Source of the DNA: Pseudoips prasinana
Lineage: Eukaryota; Arthropoda; Insecta; Lepidoptera; Nolidae
Direction: 5' to 3'
NCBI GenBank assembly: GCA_951640165.1
Contig: OX621255.1
Span: 7,502,001 to 7,566,000 of the forward strand
Length of the DNA stretch: 64,000 nucleotides
Shown: in pieces, positions 40,735 to 51,924 of the stretch
Position numbering within the stretch: the first letter of the stretch is position 1
Layout: every line of letters starts with the position of its first letter
Translations under genes and position numbers: made by a program
Notes under the pieces: model-generated
What the model was told of the DNA's origin: nothing
The model's input: the letters and a program-made list of their open reading frames with translations, nothing else
Database searches by the model: none

Positions 40735-41015
40735 TTCCTTATCGCGCGTTGTGAAAGGGGGCTAGACGGAAAAAATTCTTACGAAAAGTTGTCACGACAC
40801 TTTTTGCAGCTGTGCGGCGTGCGCATGTTTCTCTGTCTGCCTCTCTCTCTCTCTCTCTTATAGAAAGCAAGCCAGATATTTTCATTTCTGTTTCGCAGTG
40901 AACAGTGTGGTGTAGCGACGATTATTTTTGTTGAGTGTATACAGGTTTTTTGTACATAATAAATAATAAGAAATAACTTCGTTCCATCCGGGTGTCCCTT
41001 GACACTTCTCAAGTT
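40735..41015 (-). mobile_element. dispersed family Q, copy 3
   Basis: Reverse of copy 1: GCGCGTTGTGAAAGGGGGCT at the left, CT-repeat core, ending CCTTGACACTTCTCAAGT. An (ATT)n stretch lies just outside at about 40712-40730. Confidence 0.75.
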
Positions 41016-41040
41016 TTATATTTTTTTTATATCCGCATTT

Positions 41041-41155
41041 ACCGGTCTTCCTCCACTCGAATCCAGCGGCCCTGCCCATTGCCATTTCAGCTTAGCAATT
41101 CTTTGGGCTATGTTGGTTACTTTGGTTCGCATGTGGATTCAAGAATTCGCGTACG
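41041..41155 (-). mobile_element. RTE LINE fragment
   Basis: GCAATTCTTTGGGCTATGTTGG and TGGTTCGCATGTGGATT are the reverse of the TKVTxIAxRIAKLKWQW region of the RTE coding sequence. Truncated at both ends. Confidence 0.65.
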
Positions 41156-41576
41156 TTTTATTTTCATAGCATTACTGAGTGTTGTTCTAACTAATAAAAG
41201 TATCTATTAGTGTAGTTTACTGGCTTGAGCTTTATTTTTTTGGCGATCAGCGAGCCATATTCGCACCCACGACAAAAAATCATAGCAGGGTTCGCCATCG
41301 ACGGACACGTCGCGGAGGACATCAATAAAAGTATCGATTTATTGCTTATTTTACATCTCTAATAACTATTTAATTTGATATCATTTATTATCTTTTATTT
41401 TTGTATACTATAGGTAATTTTACATATATTTGTAAATCAATAAATTTGGTCAACTAGAAAACCAGCTCTGAAGCAATTCCTGCGATAACAAATATTACAG
41501 TTGGCACCGCACGTAACAGGAATTTAATTGGAAGTGGCAGTGTATCCTACTTCCTATTAATATTATAAAGGCGATA
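41156..41576. other. unassigned AT-rich sequence
   Basis: No supported feature seen. Confidence 0.3.
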
Positions 41577-41694
41577 TGTTTTTTGGGACAGAACAACTAT
41601 TTATGGGTCACATAAATAGTTGTCCTGTGCGGCAATCGTAACCGCGGCACAAAGTGACGAGGTGACTGAATTAATTGCTGCGCCATAGATCACA
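41577..41694 (-). mobile_element. SINE family B, head half
   Basis: The minus strand has ATCTATGGCGCAGCAATTAA (head), CAGTCACCTCGTCACTTTG, GGTTACGATTGCC (box B region) and ACAACTATTTATGTGACCC. The 3' half is absent. Confidence 0.65.
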
Positions 41695-41811
41695 TGACAA
41701 TCCCATTGAGCTTCATAATGTATCCAATCCGTCAAAACGTGTATTCTGCTGGTTTCGGGTATGCCGTTCGCAGTATTGATATGCTGTCCAGCAAGTGCGT
41801 CATATGTTCCA

Positions 41812-42068
41812 TCCTACTAATATTATAAACGCGAAAGTTTGAAAGTATGGACGGATGAATGGATGTTTGTTACTCTTTCACGTTAAACCTACTGAATGAA
41901 TTTTAATGAAACTTTACAATAATATAGCTTATACATCAGACTAACACATAGGCTACAATTTATAAAGATATTGTGTGAATTGTCTAAAATATGACGATTA
42001 ATATCAAGTAAGTGGGAAAAAAATTACCATCTTCTAGCTATTCCGGCGTACACTCCCAAAACAGCTAG
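41812..42068 (+). mobile_element. Helitron variant with extra 3' sequence, dimer unit 1
   Basis: It starts TCCTACTAATATTATAAACG and follows the usual body to AATTTATAAAGATATTGTG, then AAAATATGACGATTAATATC, which normal copies lack. It may end at ACAGCTAG (42065-42068). Same structure as 54074-54298. Confidence 0.7.
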
Positions 42069-42077
42069 AGGTACACA

Positions 42078-42216
42078 TCCTACTAATATGATAAATTGGA
42101 AAGTTTGTAAGAATGGATGAACTTACGGAACGGATTATGACGAAACTTTGTAGTAAGCTTACATAATTTATTAAAAGTTAAAGTTTAACGCGAGTGAAAC
42201 CGCGGGGCACAGCTAG
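42078..42216 (+). mobile_element. short Helitron, dimer unit 2
   Basis: It starts TCCTACTAATATGATAAATT and ends CGCGGGGCACAGCTAG (42213-42216) before T. It directly follows unit 1 in the same orientation. Confidence 0.85.
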
Positions 42217-42639
42217 TACTATATAATATATCTCATGCTTTCATTGACATAGAATAATAAAAATGTAATAGAATAATAAACTCTTCGGTCAGTTAGTTAT
42301 TGTTACGATTAGTTTTCTATAGTCAGATTCGGCGAAGAGGCTATTGTTAGAACGATAAGCAACACTTCGTAGGAACGTTGCCAAGACAGCAAGGATTGAT
42401 TTCCATTCAAGTAATCAAGTTGGCACTGCATACTGCTATTCTAGGACTTTTATAGATATCATTCGGGTTATTCATAATACCGCAACTTACTGACACAGTT
42501 TTCTATTAAATTGGTCGCATATTTGGTTTACAAGCGTTCGCCTTCATCTTGGCTTGCATGGAAAATCCTGCTGAGAATTCCGAACTATTTTAGGTGATAA
42601 ATATTCAAATTCCAAATGTATTCTGTTTAAATCATCTCA
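42217..42639. other. unassigned sequence
   Basis: No supported feature seen. Confidence 0.3.
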
Positions 42640-42885
42640 CTGGCTGTTGGGCTTGTGTTTAGTGACAGCTTAGCCTGAGGTGGTAGGTTCGATCCCCACC
42701 CAGGACAAATTTTGTGAAGGAATTTGTGTGAAGAACAGGATTATTTGTCCGTGTCCAGGTGTAATTTATCTATAATATGTATCTATTTTTGATATGTTTA
42801 TCAGTTGTCTGGTTGCCATAGTATGTACAAGCTCTCTCTAATTTGGGATCAGATTGTAGTGTGATTATTGTCCCAATATTCGTCA
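42640..42885 (+). mobile_element. SINE family D
   Basis: Head CTGTTGGGCTTGTGTTTAGTG, box B GGTTCGATCCCCACCC, GTGTCCAGGTGTAATTTATC, and 3' domain TCAGTTGTCTGGTTGCC...GGGATCAGATTG. No ATT repeat tail remains. Confidence 0.7.
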
Positions 42886-43029
42886 TTTTTGTACCGCATC
42901 GTGCTGGCATGACCTGCCAACTACTCAGTAATACTCAAAAAAAAAAAAAATTAAGAATACTTTTTAAGATAAATGTAGCTTACATTGATTACATGTTATT
43001 TATATGTGTTAACTTAGAGTAACACAAAC

Positions 43030-43175
43030 CCCAGGTGCTACAGCCTGCTACGCAATTTATCATATTTTATAGTTACTTTAAACTTATTGGTAGACAAGTC
43101 TCCGATACCATTGGGAACTTTGTTATAGAATACTCTTATGTCACTATAAAAGAGTTTTACTTATCTTGTGGAGAC
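43030..43175 (-). pseudogene. LINE reverse transcriptase C-terminal remnant
   Basis: The minus strand reads IRVFYNKVPNGIGDLSTNKFK then VTIKYDKL, the same C-terminal tail as at 1265-1440. The surrounding 43010-43290 is probably the same LINE. Truncated and decayed. Confidence 0.55.
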
Positions 43176-43418
43176 GGGTAGTATGTACCAGTACGCTTAT
43201 GATTACTATTTATGATATGTGTATCGCTAAGTTTACGGAAAGAATTTATATTTTATGCACATAAAGTGGATTTTGTTATATATACGGAGATGTTACATAC
43301 TTCTTTATAATGCAATCCAATTTCCAATTACTTCTGTGTGTCTAGCACAAGTTCCGAATTTCACGAAGATCGGTTGAAGCCCGAAGAGGTACCAAACTTA
43401 AAAAAGAGTAAAATAGAT

Positions 43419-43637
43419 TTTTTTATTTATTTTTTATCTAGAGACAATGTCACACATATCATCCTAGCCCCAAACTAAGCAAAGCTTGTACTATGGGTAC
43501 CAGGCGACGATATACATACTTATATAACCACAAATATTCGTGCGCATCACACAAATATTTGCACTTACCAGGATTCGAACCCAGGACCACCAGCTTCGTA
43601 GGCAGGTGCACTACTACAACTAGGCTACGGTGACCGT
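43419..43637 (-). mobile_element. SINE family A with target duplication
   Basis: The minus strand has CACCGTAGCCTAGTTG (box A), GGGTTCGAATCC (box B), the shortened body and the 3' domain. AAAATAGAT occurs on both sides (43410-43418, 43638-43646). The tail is A-rich (T-rich on plus) and not (ATT)n. Confidence 0.85.
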
Positions 43638-43646
43638 AAAATAGAT

Positions 43647-44439
43647 AAAAGGCTTTATTGGACCAAATAATATTGTCACAGTTTATATGTATGTGATAAA
43701 GTAGAAACATTAGTTAAGAATTGTGTTGTAGCTATTAACACCCACCTTGCAGAAGGACGATATCGTTCCATAATGAAAGAGGAGATAGCACTCAATATGA
43801 TAATAAATCTATATATAAATCTATAACAAAACATACAAACTCAAGAAAAACACCACCACTTCTGAAATTATAATATTTAATACAGTGAACACTGTAACGG
43901 GTCTTAATTACGCGATTTACTCGTTACAGTTTCTAACTTTAGATTCTCACTTAGCTGTTTGTACCTCGCGGTTTTATATAGTTTAACGCGGTGTAAATCA
44001 TGGGGCACAGTTAGTAAGTATATATCTATATATATTAATAAGTATAGTGTTATTGCTCCTTGTTGTAATAAAAAAAAAAACATTTGTATATCTAATAAGA
44101 AACAAAAAGTAATAAAATAACAGGCATGGCCTCAAAGTCTTTTCCATTCCATATTTGAATTCAAAGCGCTATAGGGCACCTTTTGGGCTCAAATCTCAGG
44201 GTGGTCACTAACGCGGAATTGCATAAAAGGTTGGATTGTAGAGACGGTTTGTCCAAACAAACGGTTTGTTTGGTTGCTCGTCCAAATGAATATCTGAGGG
44301 GTCATTTTATCGATATCAAATGAAATGCTAATGGACTTGTAACTAAGGCTATAAATTAATATAGCTCCTATGAGACAATGTTATTTACACGAATATAAAT
44401 GTTGAAGTGACATCCACCTGATCTATTTTTTTTTTAAAG
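43647..44439. other. mostly unassigned; Helitron remnant at 43960-44014
   Basis: GCGGTTTTATATAGTTTAACGC and ATGGGGCACAGTTAG near 43968-44012 are a short worn Helitron fragment. Nothing else recognised. Confidence 0.3.
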
Positions 44440-44615
44440 AACACGCTCGCACTGGTGTGTATGATCCCTGTGTCGCGGGGTACTTTACAAATACATAATA
44501 GGCGGACACAAATTATATCGAGACTCAGAACAACCATTTATGGGTCGCACAAATAGTTGTCCGACGCGGGAATTGAACCCGGGACACGAAGCGGCGAGGC
44601 GACTGTCTTAGCTGT
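44440..44615 (-). mobile_element. SINE family B
   Basis: The minus strand has AGACAGTCGCCTCGCCGCTTC, GGGTTCAATTCCCGCG (box B), GACAACTATTTGTGCGACCC, CGAGTCTCGATATAATTTG and GTACCCCGCGACACAGGG. Box A end truncated. Confidence 0.8.
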
Positions 44616-44944
44616 ACTTATTTAAAAAAAATTATACTGCGAATAAATAGTGCTATTTCGTAAGTATTTCCAAGTATCGCTCGTGTACACGAGCATAAAC
44701 TCTTATTAGGTTTTGTTGGGAAAACTTTGAATTTAATTAATTCTTTCAAACACGTGTAAAGCGTGTCTCAAGGTCAAATGAAATTTCTTTGGCTACCTGA
44801 TCCGATTACAGCTTTTAGAGTATTTTTTTTTGTAATTTAGTACTCATACATAATCCTCAAAAAATTGTACGAAATCCTTTTTTTTTCTGTTAAATTTGAA
44901 ATTGTCTTGAAGAATTTCAGCTTTGGAAGCAGTCATGTACTTAA
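44616..44944. other. unassigned sequence
   Basis: No supported feature seen. Confidence 0.3.
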
Positions 44945-45530
44945 ATTATTTTTCATCACCCCATCTCGGAAAGAGTATTTTTCCACTTCGATATCTGAGC
45001 GGAAAAGTCGATTTTATCCTCTAGAGGGTAAAGTAAATTTGAATTTAGAACATCGTGTGCACTAATATATATAATATCATTAAACCTATTTACTTCTACC
45101 TCTATGGTGCCGGATTTATCATACAACTTTTTTAATTTATTAAATACTTTTTTTTATTTGTTTTGCGCAAAATTAATGTTCTATTAAACTCAAACTGTAG
45201 CACCGTTATTTTAAGTTTTCTTAATTATACCTAAGTATTATTTGATATAATTTAAAAATTGTCCTGTAATACTTACATATAATATAGTAATTAATACCTA
45301 AACTGAAATAAAAGTATTTATAATAAGATTTTTTTCGCATTAAGTAATTTCCTCACTGAGGTATGATGAAAAGTTACGTGTTTCACTCGAGTGCAAAGAT
45401 TTTTCACCTTGTGCTCTTTTGATTACTCGCTGCGCCTGTGATTCAATTTTAGAATCCTTCGCTTGCTCAGTTATCAAAATTGAGCACGCGGTTAAAAAGC
45501 AACTTTGCACTCTTGTATAACAAATAGTAG
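44945..45530 (+). repeat. dispersed family Y, copy 2
   Basis: Matches 34725-35405 along its length with small indels (for example loss of the AGACTCGGAACG segment). Same orientation. Confidence 0.7.
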
Positions 45531-45694
45531 TAGTTAATTTTTTACATATTTTTATACTATAATCTACAAGTAATGAGTGTTTCTTCTGACATGCACTTGT
45601 GTAGGGTGCGTTTGAGCTAGCTAGTGCATTGTAGGCCTGACTCAGTGATTCCTTGAGTTGAACGTAGCGGCCAACAGATTTCACTACAGGCGAA

Positions 45695-45783
45695 GTGATA
45701 TAAAATAGAACATAGAGGTATATGTTCTATTTTATCACATATAAAATGTAATGTAACATAGGCATGTTCCATTACATTATAAA
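45695..45783. repeat. two adjacent hairpins
   Basis: GTGATATAAAATAGAACATA pairs with 45721-45738 (2-nt indel), and AAATGTAATGTAACAT pairs with ATGTTCCATTACATT just after. Both are AT-rich with 4-6 nt loops. Confidence 0.85.
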
Positions 45784-45785
45784 TG

Positions 45786-46242
45786 TGATTTTTGGATAGT
45801 TATAGAGTCAAACTTAATTGCATTTTGATTCAAAACATCGGTTTTAAATCAGAAACATTAGGAGATATGAAGGGGATATTAGGAGATATTAGGAGATAAA
45901 AATTATTGACTACATGAAATCACCCGAGAGACGAATACTTATGTAATAAATAATATTATAATGGCGGGTTTTGAGATTAAATTCGAAAGAAGTATTCAGG
46001 AACCTACGGCTAAAAATACTGCGAAAAGAAACGTATATAAGAAGTTAATTCGTCGAAAAGATTATAAAATGAGTTCACGAGTCTAAAAACTACAACAATT
46101 TTTTTTTGGTTTAAGATTGAATAGTTAATATATTCTTCTAATTAAATGAAAACATTAAATGCATTTTTTATGATTATGTGATATATTATATGATTTTGTA
46201 TTTCACGAGTATAAAGTTTTCGAAGCCGTTATCTGTACATTA
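45786..46242. other. unassigned AT-rich sequence
   Basis: Contains a small direct repeat of TTAGGAGATA near 45860-45900; nothing else recognised. Confidence 0.3.
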
Positions 46243-46580
46243 ATCATCATCATCATATCAGCCTAAAGACGTCCTCTGCTGGACAAAGGGGTCCCCCAAG
46301 ATGCAGTAAGCATTTTCCAGCGACCCGCACAAGATCATCGGTCCATCTTGTAGGGGGCCTGCCCACGCTGCGTTTTTCGGTTCGTGATCGACACTCGAGA
46401 ACCTTTCTTTTTGCTATTTTGCTATTCTTCGGGCTATATCGGTGACTTGGATTCGCCTGCTGATTTCGACATTTCTGATTCGATCCCGCAGGGAAACACC
46501 GAGCATAGCCCTCTCCATTGCTCTTTGGGTGACCTTGAACCTTCTAATAAGACCCATAGTGAGCGTCTGTACCTTATGAA
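46243..46580 (-). mobile_element. RTE LINE 3' fragment, internally deleted
   Basis: It starts with (ATC)n and ATATCAGCCTAAAGACG, the RTE 3' end. Blocks encoding RPPTRWTDDL and RAMERAMLGVSLRD follow in reverse (GGTGACCTTGAACC near 46530), with a gap between them. Confidence 0.8.
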
Positions 46581-47015
46581 GAACTAAATTTTGTGTTCTA
46601 AAACAGAATTTTATTATCTACAAAAACCACTCTTAATACAATTTATTCTTTGGGCCGTGGGCTAGATGTGTTGTCTTTAGTTCGTGAGCAGTGAAATGGA
46701 ATCATTTTTCTTTTGTGCGCAATATAATAGACGTCAAGAATACTTTTAACAAACTTTTGACAGTTATACATCTCCTATAACTTCTTAAATATTTTAGAAT
46801 TTATTTTTCTCATAATTTTACGCTTATACAAGGTTATTTTCTATGTCATGACAGGGACTACACAAACTTACAATTTACGAAATTAAAACACATCTAGATT
46901 TGGAACATTGATAAACATTCCGTTATTTGATGGTTTTACAGATGGAAAAAAGCAAGGAATTACAATATTTATAAAAGGTACTGGAACTGCCTCAGCCAGA
47001 TAATTTTTGTTGTAC
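46581..47015. other. unassigned AT-rich sequence
   Basis: No supported feature seen. Confidence 0.3.
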
Positions 47016-47151
47016 AGACTAGACGCCAGCACATCCAGCTACCCCAATCTGTCATTTCTTTTAGTGATTTTCTATTTTATCACAAAAGCATAAGGTTTAC
47101 TTTCAATTGGAAAAATTTGACAGATTAGGGTAGCTTGATGTGCTGGCGTCT
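47016..47151. mobile_element. GTAC-flanked MITE
   Basis: Inverted ends AGAC.....CGCCAGCACATCC / TGATGTGCTGGCGTCT with CCCCAATCTGTCA inside, flanked by GTAC on both sides (47012-47015, 47152-47155). It matches 60981-61113. Confidence 0.8.
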
Positions 47152-47702
47152 GTACCTTTCGACACAATTCAGTTCTTTTGTCGCGTTTATGGATATGTAT
47201 TAATAAATTACCAATAAGATAATGTAAAATTAATTTAGAAAATTAATTTTAGTTTTTTTTTTTATAACAGTAACGAGAAGAAATTTATTTAATAAGAATT
47301 AGATTTACATTTTAGTTTAATATTATTTTATAACTCAGAACTATTGTAAGAACTATTATGATATTTTACAAGGCACGATCATATTTTAAATACAATAGCT
47401 TTTCTGGCGCTCCTAAAGTAATTAGTTCACGTCTACCTTCTTTTATCAAATACTTTTAAAGTGTCATGACTTAACAGTTATTGATAGACGGTAGCGAAAA
47501 ACGAAAAGCGTAGAAAATCCTGCATTTATTATTCTGGCTTTAAGTCTGAAGTTTTGTTTCGAGATTAATAGATTAAGACCATAGGTGGTATTTAAATTCG
47601 CATTATCTGGGTAATAATGCTTTAACAACTAAGTCGCGGTAAATCACGTTAGGTAGGTAATCAAAACTTATGGTTCTCTTTACATTCTACCGGAAATGTT
47701 GA
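47152..47702. other. unassigned AT-rich sequence
   Basis: No supported feature seen. Confidence 0.3.
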
Positions 47703-47948
47703 CTTCATCTATTGGTGTCACTTAGCAATTATTTACTATTATTCGTATGTTCATGCCTCTCATGTTGCGGATATATACCGCCGTATCCCAAACACTGCAA
47801 AATGATAGAGCCCAATAATATTTGTTGCAAATTGGTAAATAAAAAGTTACATAAAAACACTTTAAAGTGCTTTAATTTACGTACAAATTTCAACGTTGGG
47901 TTTGGAAAATGTCCAGTCACAGCCAAGTTTTTACATATTCTCGTTTAA
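47703..47948 (+). other. open frame, cysteine-rich, possible secreted-peptide exon
   Basis: The frame is open from 47703 to TAA at 47946-47948 without an ATG at its start. It reads LHLLVSLSNYLLLFVCSCLS, a hydrophobic stretch like a signal peptide, then CCGYIPPYPKHC, EPNNICCKLVNKKL, KCFNLRTN and FGKCPVTAKF, with eight or nine cysteines. A possible splice acceptor (GTCACTTAG) precedes 47721. I do not recognise the family. Chance or transposon origin is possible. Confidence 0.2.
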
Positions 47949-48084
47949 ATATCCTAAAAAAATATCCTTACAACATCAACAAGATAAACTATCTGGACAG
48001 GTTGAACTAAAAGTGTTCTATAAAATAACCAGACATCCCATTACCCATCTATTTCACACTAAAGCATCCAAGCATCCAACCTAT

Positions 48085-48186
48085 ATATTTATGTTTCTAG
48101 AAATAATAATGTATGCAACTATATTACTACAAACATGTTCTGACTATTTACAAGCGCTTTTTTAAAGTCTACGTGAATAAAACCTT
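48085..48186 (+). mobile_element. dispersed family R, 3' end
   Basis: TTACTACAAACATGTTCTGAC, TATTTACAAGCGCTTTTTTAA and GTGAATAAAACC followed by a T/A tail. 5' truncated. Confidence 0.7.
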
Positions 48187-48544
48187 TTTTTATTTATTTT
48201 ATTATTTAAAAAGACAAATGTAGGAGTTTGCTCCCCCTCAGGCTCAGTCAGGCGATGAATTAATATAAAAAGCCCACTCCATATGCTGACATATATCATG
48301 ACTTTTGAAGACCCGCACACAAACGTATAATATATTATGTTAGTACCTACAGAGGTATATCTCATATACTACATACTATTACATTTTGTGTTAATTGATG
48401 TCTTTTTATTATTGTTCGTCTATTCATATATTTTTTTTTATTTTAATTATAAGTATAATTTGATTTGGTTAATTTTAATAATTATTTGTTATATTTTTGT
48501 TTATATAGTTTATTATCACTTTAATTTTATTACACTTTGTTTTT
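48187..48544. other. unassigned AT-rich sequence
   Basis: No supported feature seen; frames here are AT-driven. Confidence 0.3.
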
Positions 48545-48690
48545 AGCTTAGGTTATTATATCTATTTGTGAGTGTTGGTTCACCTGTGACTGGCAACTGT
48601 ATAAGACCATAACTTGGTACCAATAGTTATATGATATGTTATATACAGAAGCTGTTGGTGCACCTTTAAATAAATAAATAAACATCCTAA
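48545..48690 (+). repeat. LINE-like 3' end with (AAAT)n tail
   Basis: It ends GCTGTTGGTGCACCTTTAAATAAATAAATAAAC, a tetramer tail after a conserved-looking 3' UTR (GTTCACCTGTGACTGGC). No coding sequence is attached. Confidence 0.45.
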
Positions 48691-49609
48691 AATATAATTG
48701 ATTGTCATTTTTTGTTGTTCTTACTTCAATATATTACGTATTATAATCTCCACAATATAGCAATAAGATCTGATTTGGTATTTCACTCGATCTAATCCTA
48801 TGTATAGATACATAGACTTTATCGCATAATTAAAAAAATATTACAACCAATTATAAACCTACCCGCACGTTTTATGCTGTATGCAAGATAGACTATTATG
48901 TTAATACTCATGCGAGATTTATTAGTCAGTGAACTTTGGCACTTTAAAGGACAAAATCTACTTATGAGACCGTTCAATTTCTAGATGACGAGTTTACGTA
49001 ATACGTCAAAAGAATTTTATTCCCCCTACAAATAAAGAAACGGTTCGGATGACGTGCTTTGAATTAAGAGTTAACATCATTTTTCTGTGCATCGCAAACT
49101 AATACTCGGCTACTACCTTTTTTTCTTGTCTTTTTTCCATTTCTATTGAGGTCGGTTTCAGTCTAACCTGTTATGGTTAGTTACCAGATGTAATTAGGTG
49201 ACTGCCATCTGACTTTGAAACCTCGAAACTAGTAACCAACATTTTCTTTTACGAATTTTATGAATGTTTTAATGACAGCCAGAACCGTTGGCTTAATTAT
49301 CTTGTAGAAGACTCTACGAGAGCACGGGTAGTCCCGCAATTTACTAGACTCCAAAGGTAATATTAATTTTTACCGGGAATTGCGGGAATGGCTCGATCGA
49401 ATTGTATTATAGATACAGAGTTATCGATTAAGTTCTTTTATCACTACGTTACGTACGTACGTAAAATGCCGTTGTTTGTATGCCGTTATAGAAACGGCAT
49501 TTTCTTGAACTCGCTTAAAATACATAGGAACGTACATACGAAGTGAAAGAGATCGCTTTATGCAATAAAGGTAAATTACTCCCTGAGATGCAGGGAATTA
49601 CAAATGTAT
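48691..49609. other. unassigned sequence with one hairpin
   Basis: An 11-bp hairpin AAAATGCCGTT / AACGGCATTTT lies at about 49463-49504. Nothing else recognised. Confidence 0.3.
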
Positions 49610-49743
49610 TATTGAGGGACAAAAAGTACATCCCGACTCAGAACAACTATTTAGGGGTCACAAAAATAGTTGTCTTGCGCGGGAATTGAACCCGGGACAC
49701 AAAGTGGCGAGGCGACTGTCTAAACCGCTGCGCAACACGTGCA
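49610..49743 (-). mobile_element. SINE family B
   Basis: The minus strand has CACGTGTTGCGCAGCGGTTTA (box A), AGACAGTCGCCTCGCCAC, GGGTTCAATTCCCGCGC (box B), GACAACTATTTTTGTGACCC and CTGAGTCGGGATG. 3' shortened. Confidence 0.8.
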
Positions 49744-49845
49744 ATTTATATTGTCTAAGTATAGAAAGATACTATTTAAAGATAAAATAAATGTCTCGGA
49801 TGCAGAATTGGAACAATATCTCAATTTAATAGTGTCCGAATTTAC

Positions 49846-49909
49846 ATTTACTAGGCAGTTGAGTCAAATAGAGCAAGTGGACTCTATTTGACTCAAATGC
49901 CTAGTAAAT
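49846..49909. repeat. 28-bp near-perfect palindrome
   Basis: ATTTACTAGGCAGTTGAG... (49846-49873) pairs with 49882-49909 at 27 of 28 positions around an 8-nt loop. Confidence 0.96.
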
Positions 49910-50239
49910 TAGAGTATAACGTGATAGTTCGTAAGACTATTATGTGTCTACACGTCAGTAACCGTTCTGTGTCGAGTTTCGAACTCCAAATGGATGCTCC
50001 CGACGCGCACCCATTTGGATAATAGTTGTAGTTTGAAACTGGACACTCGGGTTCCGATTCTTTATTGCAAACAGAATACATTAAAGTTACATGTTACAAA
50101 GCAACTACATAGGTGAGCTTAATTTATTCATGATTTTCTTTCAGAATACTATTAGACAGAAATATCTTGATGCAATGGATATAATAGATGCAACAAAATA
50201 TTTTATTTAAGGTTACTCAGTCTTTGTGTGGTGACGGCT
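49910..50239. other. unassigned sequence
   Basis: A short TCCAAATGG / CCATTTGGA inverted pair lies near 49985-50020. No element identified. Confidence 0.3.
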
Positions 50240-50450
50240 GCGAATATCAGAATATCATCACCCCATATCATCCCGTGGGGGGCGTAGAAGTCGAGTCGAG
50301 GAAAAATCTACCAGAGGACGGGCAGCAGATTCTTTCTGAGTACTATGACCATAATACTGTGATCGCCAACCCATCTGCCAAGCGTGGTTATTATGGCATA
50401 TCCCCCCAAGATGATTCTTGGGGGAGGCTTTTGTCCAGCAGTTGATTTCT
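50240..50450 (+). mobile_element. SINE family G variant (RTE-tailed)
   Basis: It contains CATCACCCCATATCATCCCG, GGCGTAGAAGTCGAG, GACGGGCAGCAGATTC, ATCGCCAACCCATCTGCC and ends GGGGGAGGCTTTTGTCCAGC, the RTE-like 3' end. It matches 54535-54740 and 62945-63135. Confidence 0.65.
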
Positions 50451-50613
50451 TATAGCTGTAAAGACTCAGTTTATAGTTTAATTTTACTGTATGGCTTGCG
50501 TCTTTGATTGCCTCTATGTTCCTGTAAAGCAGGGAGAATTCTCTTAACTTCATATTTAAAAATATAGTTTATATAATAATTATATAGATTTTATTCATTC
50601 TAATTAATAAGTT

Positions 50614-50865
50614 GGCCTGGTGGTCCAGTGGTGATCTTGACTGGTATACCAGAGGTCGCGGGTTCGATCCTCACCCAGGACAAATCTTTGTGTAATGAGC
50701 ACGTGTTTTGTTTTTCTCTGTGTTCTGTCAATCTGGGCGTAATTTATCTATAAAAGGTTTGTATTAAGAAATATTTAAGTACTATTAAGTTTTAAGTTGT
50801 CTGGTTGACATAGTGCAGCATCTGCTCAGTTTGGGATCAGACGTTAGTGTGATAGTTGTAATAAA
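50614..50865 (+). mobile_element. SINE family D
   Basis: Head GGCCTGGTGGTCCAGTGGTG (box A), GCGGGTTCGATCCTCACCC (box B), TGTGTAATGAGCACG, ATCTGGGCGTAATTTATC, and 3' domain with TGGGATCAGACGTTAG. The best head of the family in this window. Confidence 0.8.
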
Positions 50866-51174
50866 TATTTCTTTTTGTATTATGTATTTCTTCTGGTCCA
50901 AAAAATTCAACGTCTATTTGGTTTATATTGTAAAAGAGTTGGCGTGGATACTACTTGTATCTATTTTATCCTTTCCTGTTTGTGTTAGAGAGGGTTAGTG
51001 TCGATATTTTTCAACTGAATTTACGCACGTGAAATATTATTTTGTGTTACTTTCGAATAAGGTCCTAAATCCTTTGATAACTAAATGGATTTATTTTTAT
51101 GCCCAACCAATATGTGTGTGGTAGTGGTAGGTATATTTAAGTTTAGACTTTCAAAATATGTCTGCACAATTGTG

Positions 51175-51212
51175 TCTAATTGAAGTGCTACTGCTATAGC
51201 ACTTCAATTAGA
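51175..51212. repeat. 16-bp perfect palindrome
   Basis: TCTAATTGAAGTGCTA and its exact complement around the loop CTGCTA. Confidence 0.95.
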
Positions 51213-51924
51213 TTCATTAACACCTGTCATCAGAATAATCACCATCAGTTTGTGAATGCAAAATATCAGTAAAACGCATCCCTGATAAGAAAGGTCTTGA
51301 TTCGATAAAAATGAATGCCTTAACCATGCGTATCGACTATATACTATGTATCGAATTTGTGTTATCGTTTTGTTAACAAGCGTGTTTAATAAAACTATTT
51401 ATATCAACGACACATATTAGTATAACATAAGTAAAATTTATAAATAATATCAACAAATATAAAAATAAATATTTACCGTCGTCAAATGAAATGCAATCCG
51501 TCACTGGATGTTCCAAGGTAGTAGAGGTAAATAGGAACATCTGCAACCGACTTGAGACGAAAAATCGCACTGAATAATTTGATTTGAAGGCAATTTAAGC
51601 CCCGATAGACCAATCAGAGAAGCTATTGAATTTCAAGTGTTGTAATGAATGTAATTTTGATTCTGTGATTGTGAGTTATTTGAATATTAATAAAAGCAGA
51701 TTGAAACGTATTTTGAATATATTAATTGTAGATTTTCACTAGATCTATTTCAGCTTTTTAGCTACTATTTATTTTTGGAGTCGCAAAAATAAGTGAAAGT
51801 GTATATGACAACTTTATTTTAGTCTGCGTCTATATGACGATAAGATAAGAAAGTACCTTCAAAATATACTTAGCTATTATACGGATGTTTATTAATGACC
51901 TAACTTTGGGACGAAGAAAATAAT
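51213..51924. other. unassigned AT-rich sequence
   Basis: No supported feature seen. Confidence 0.3.
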
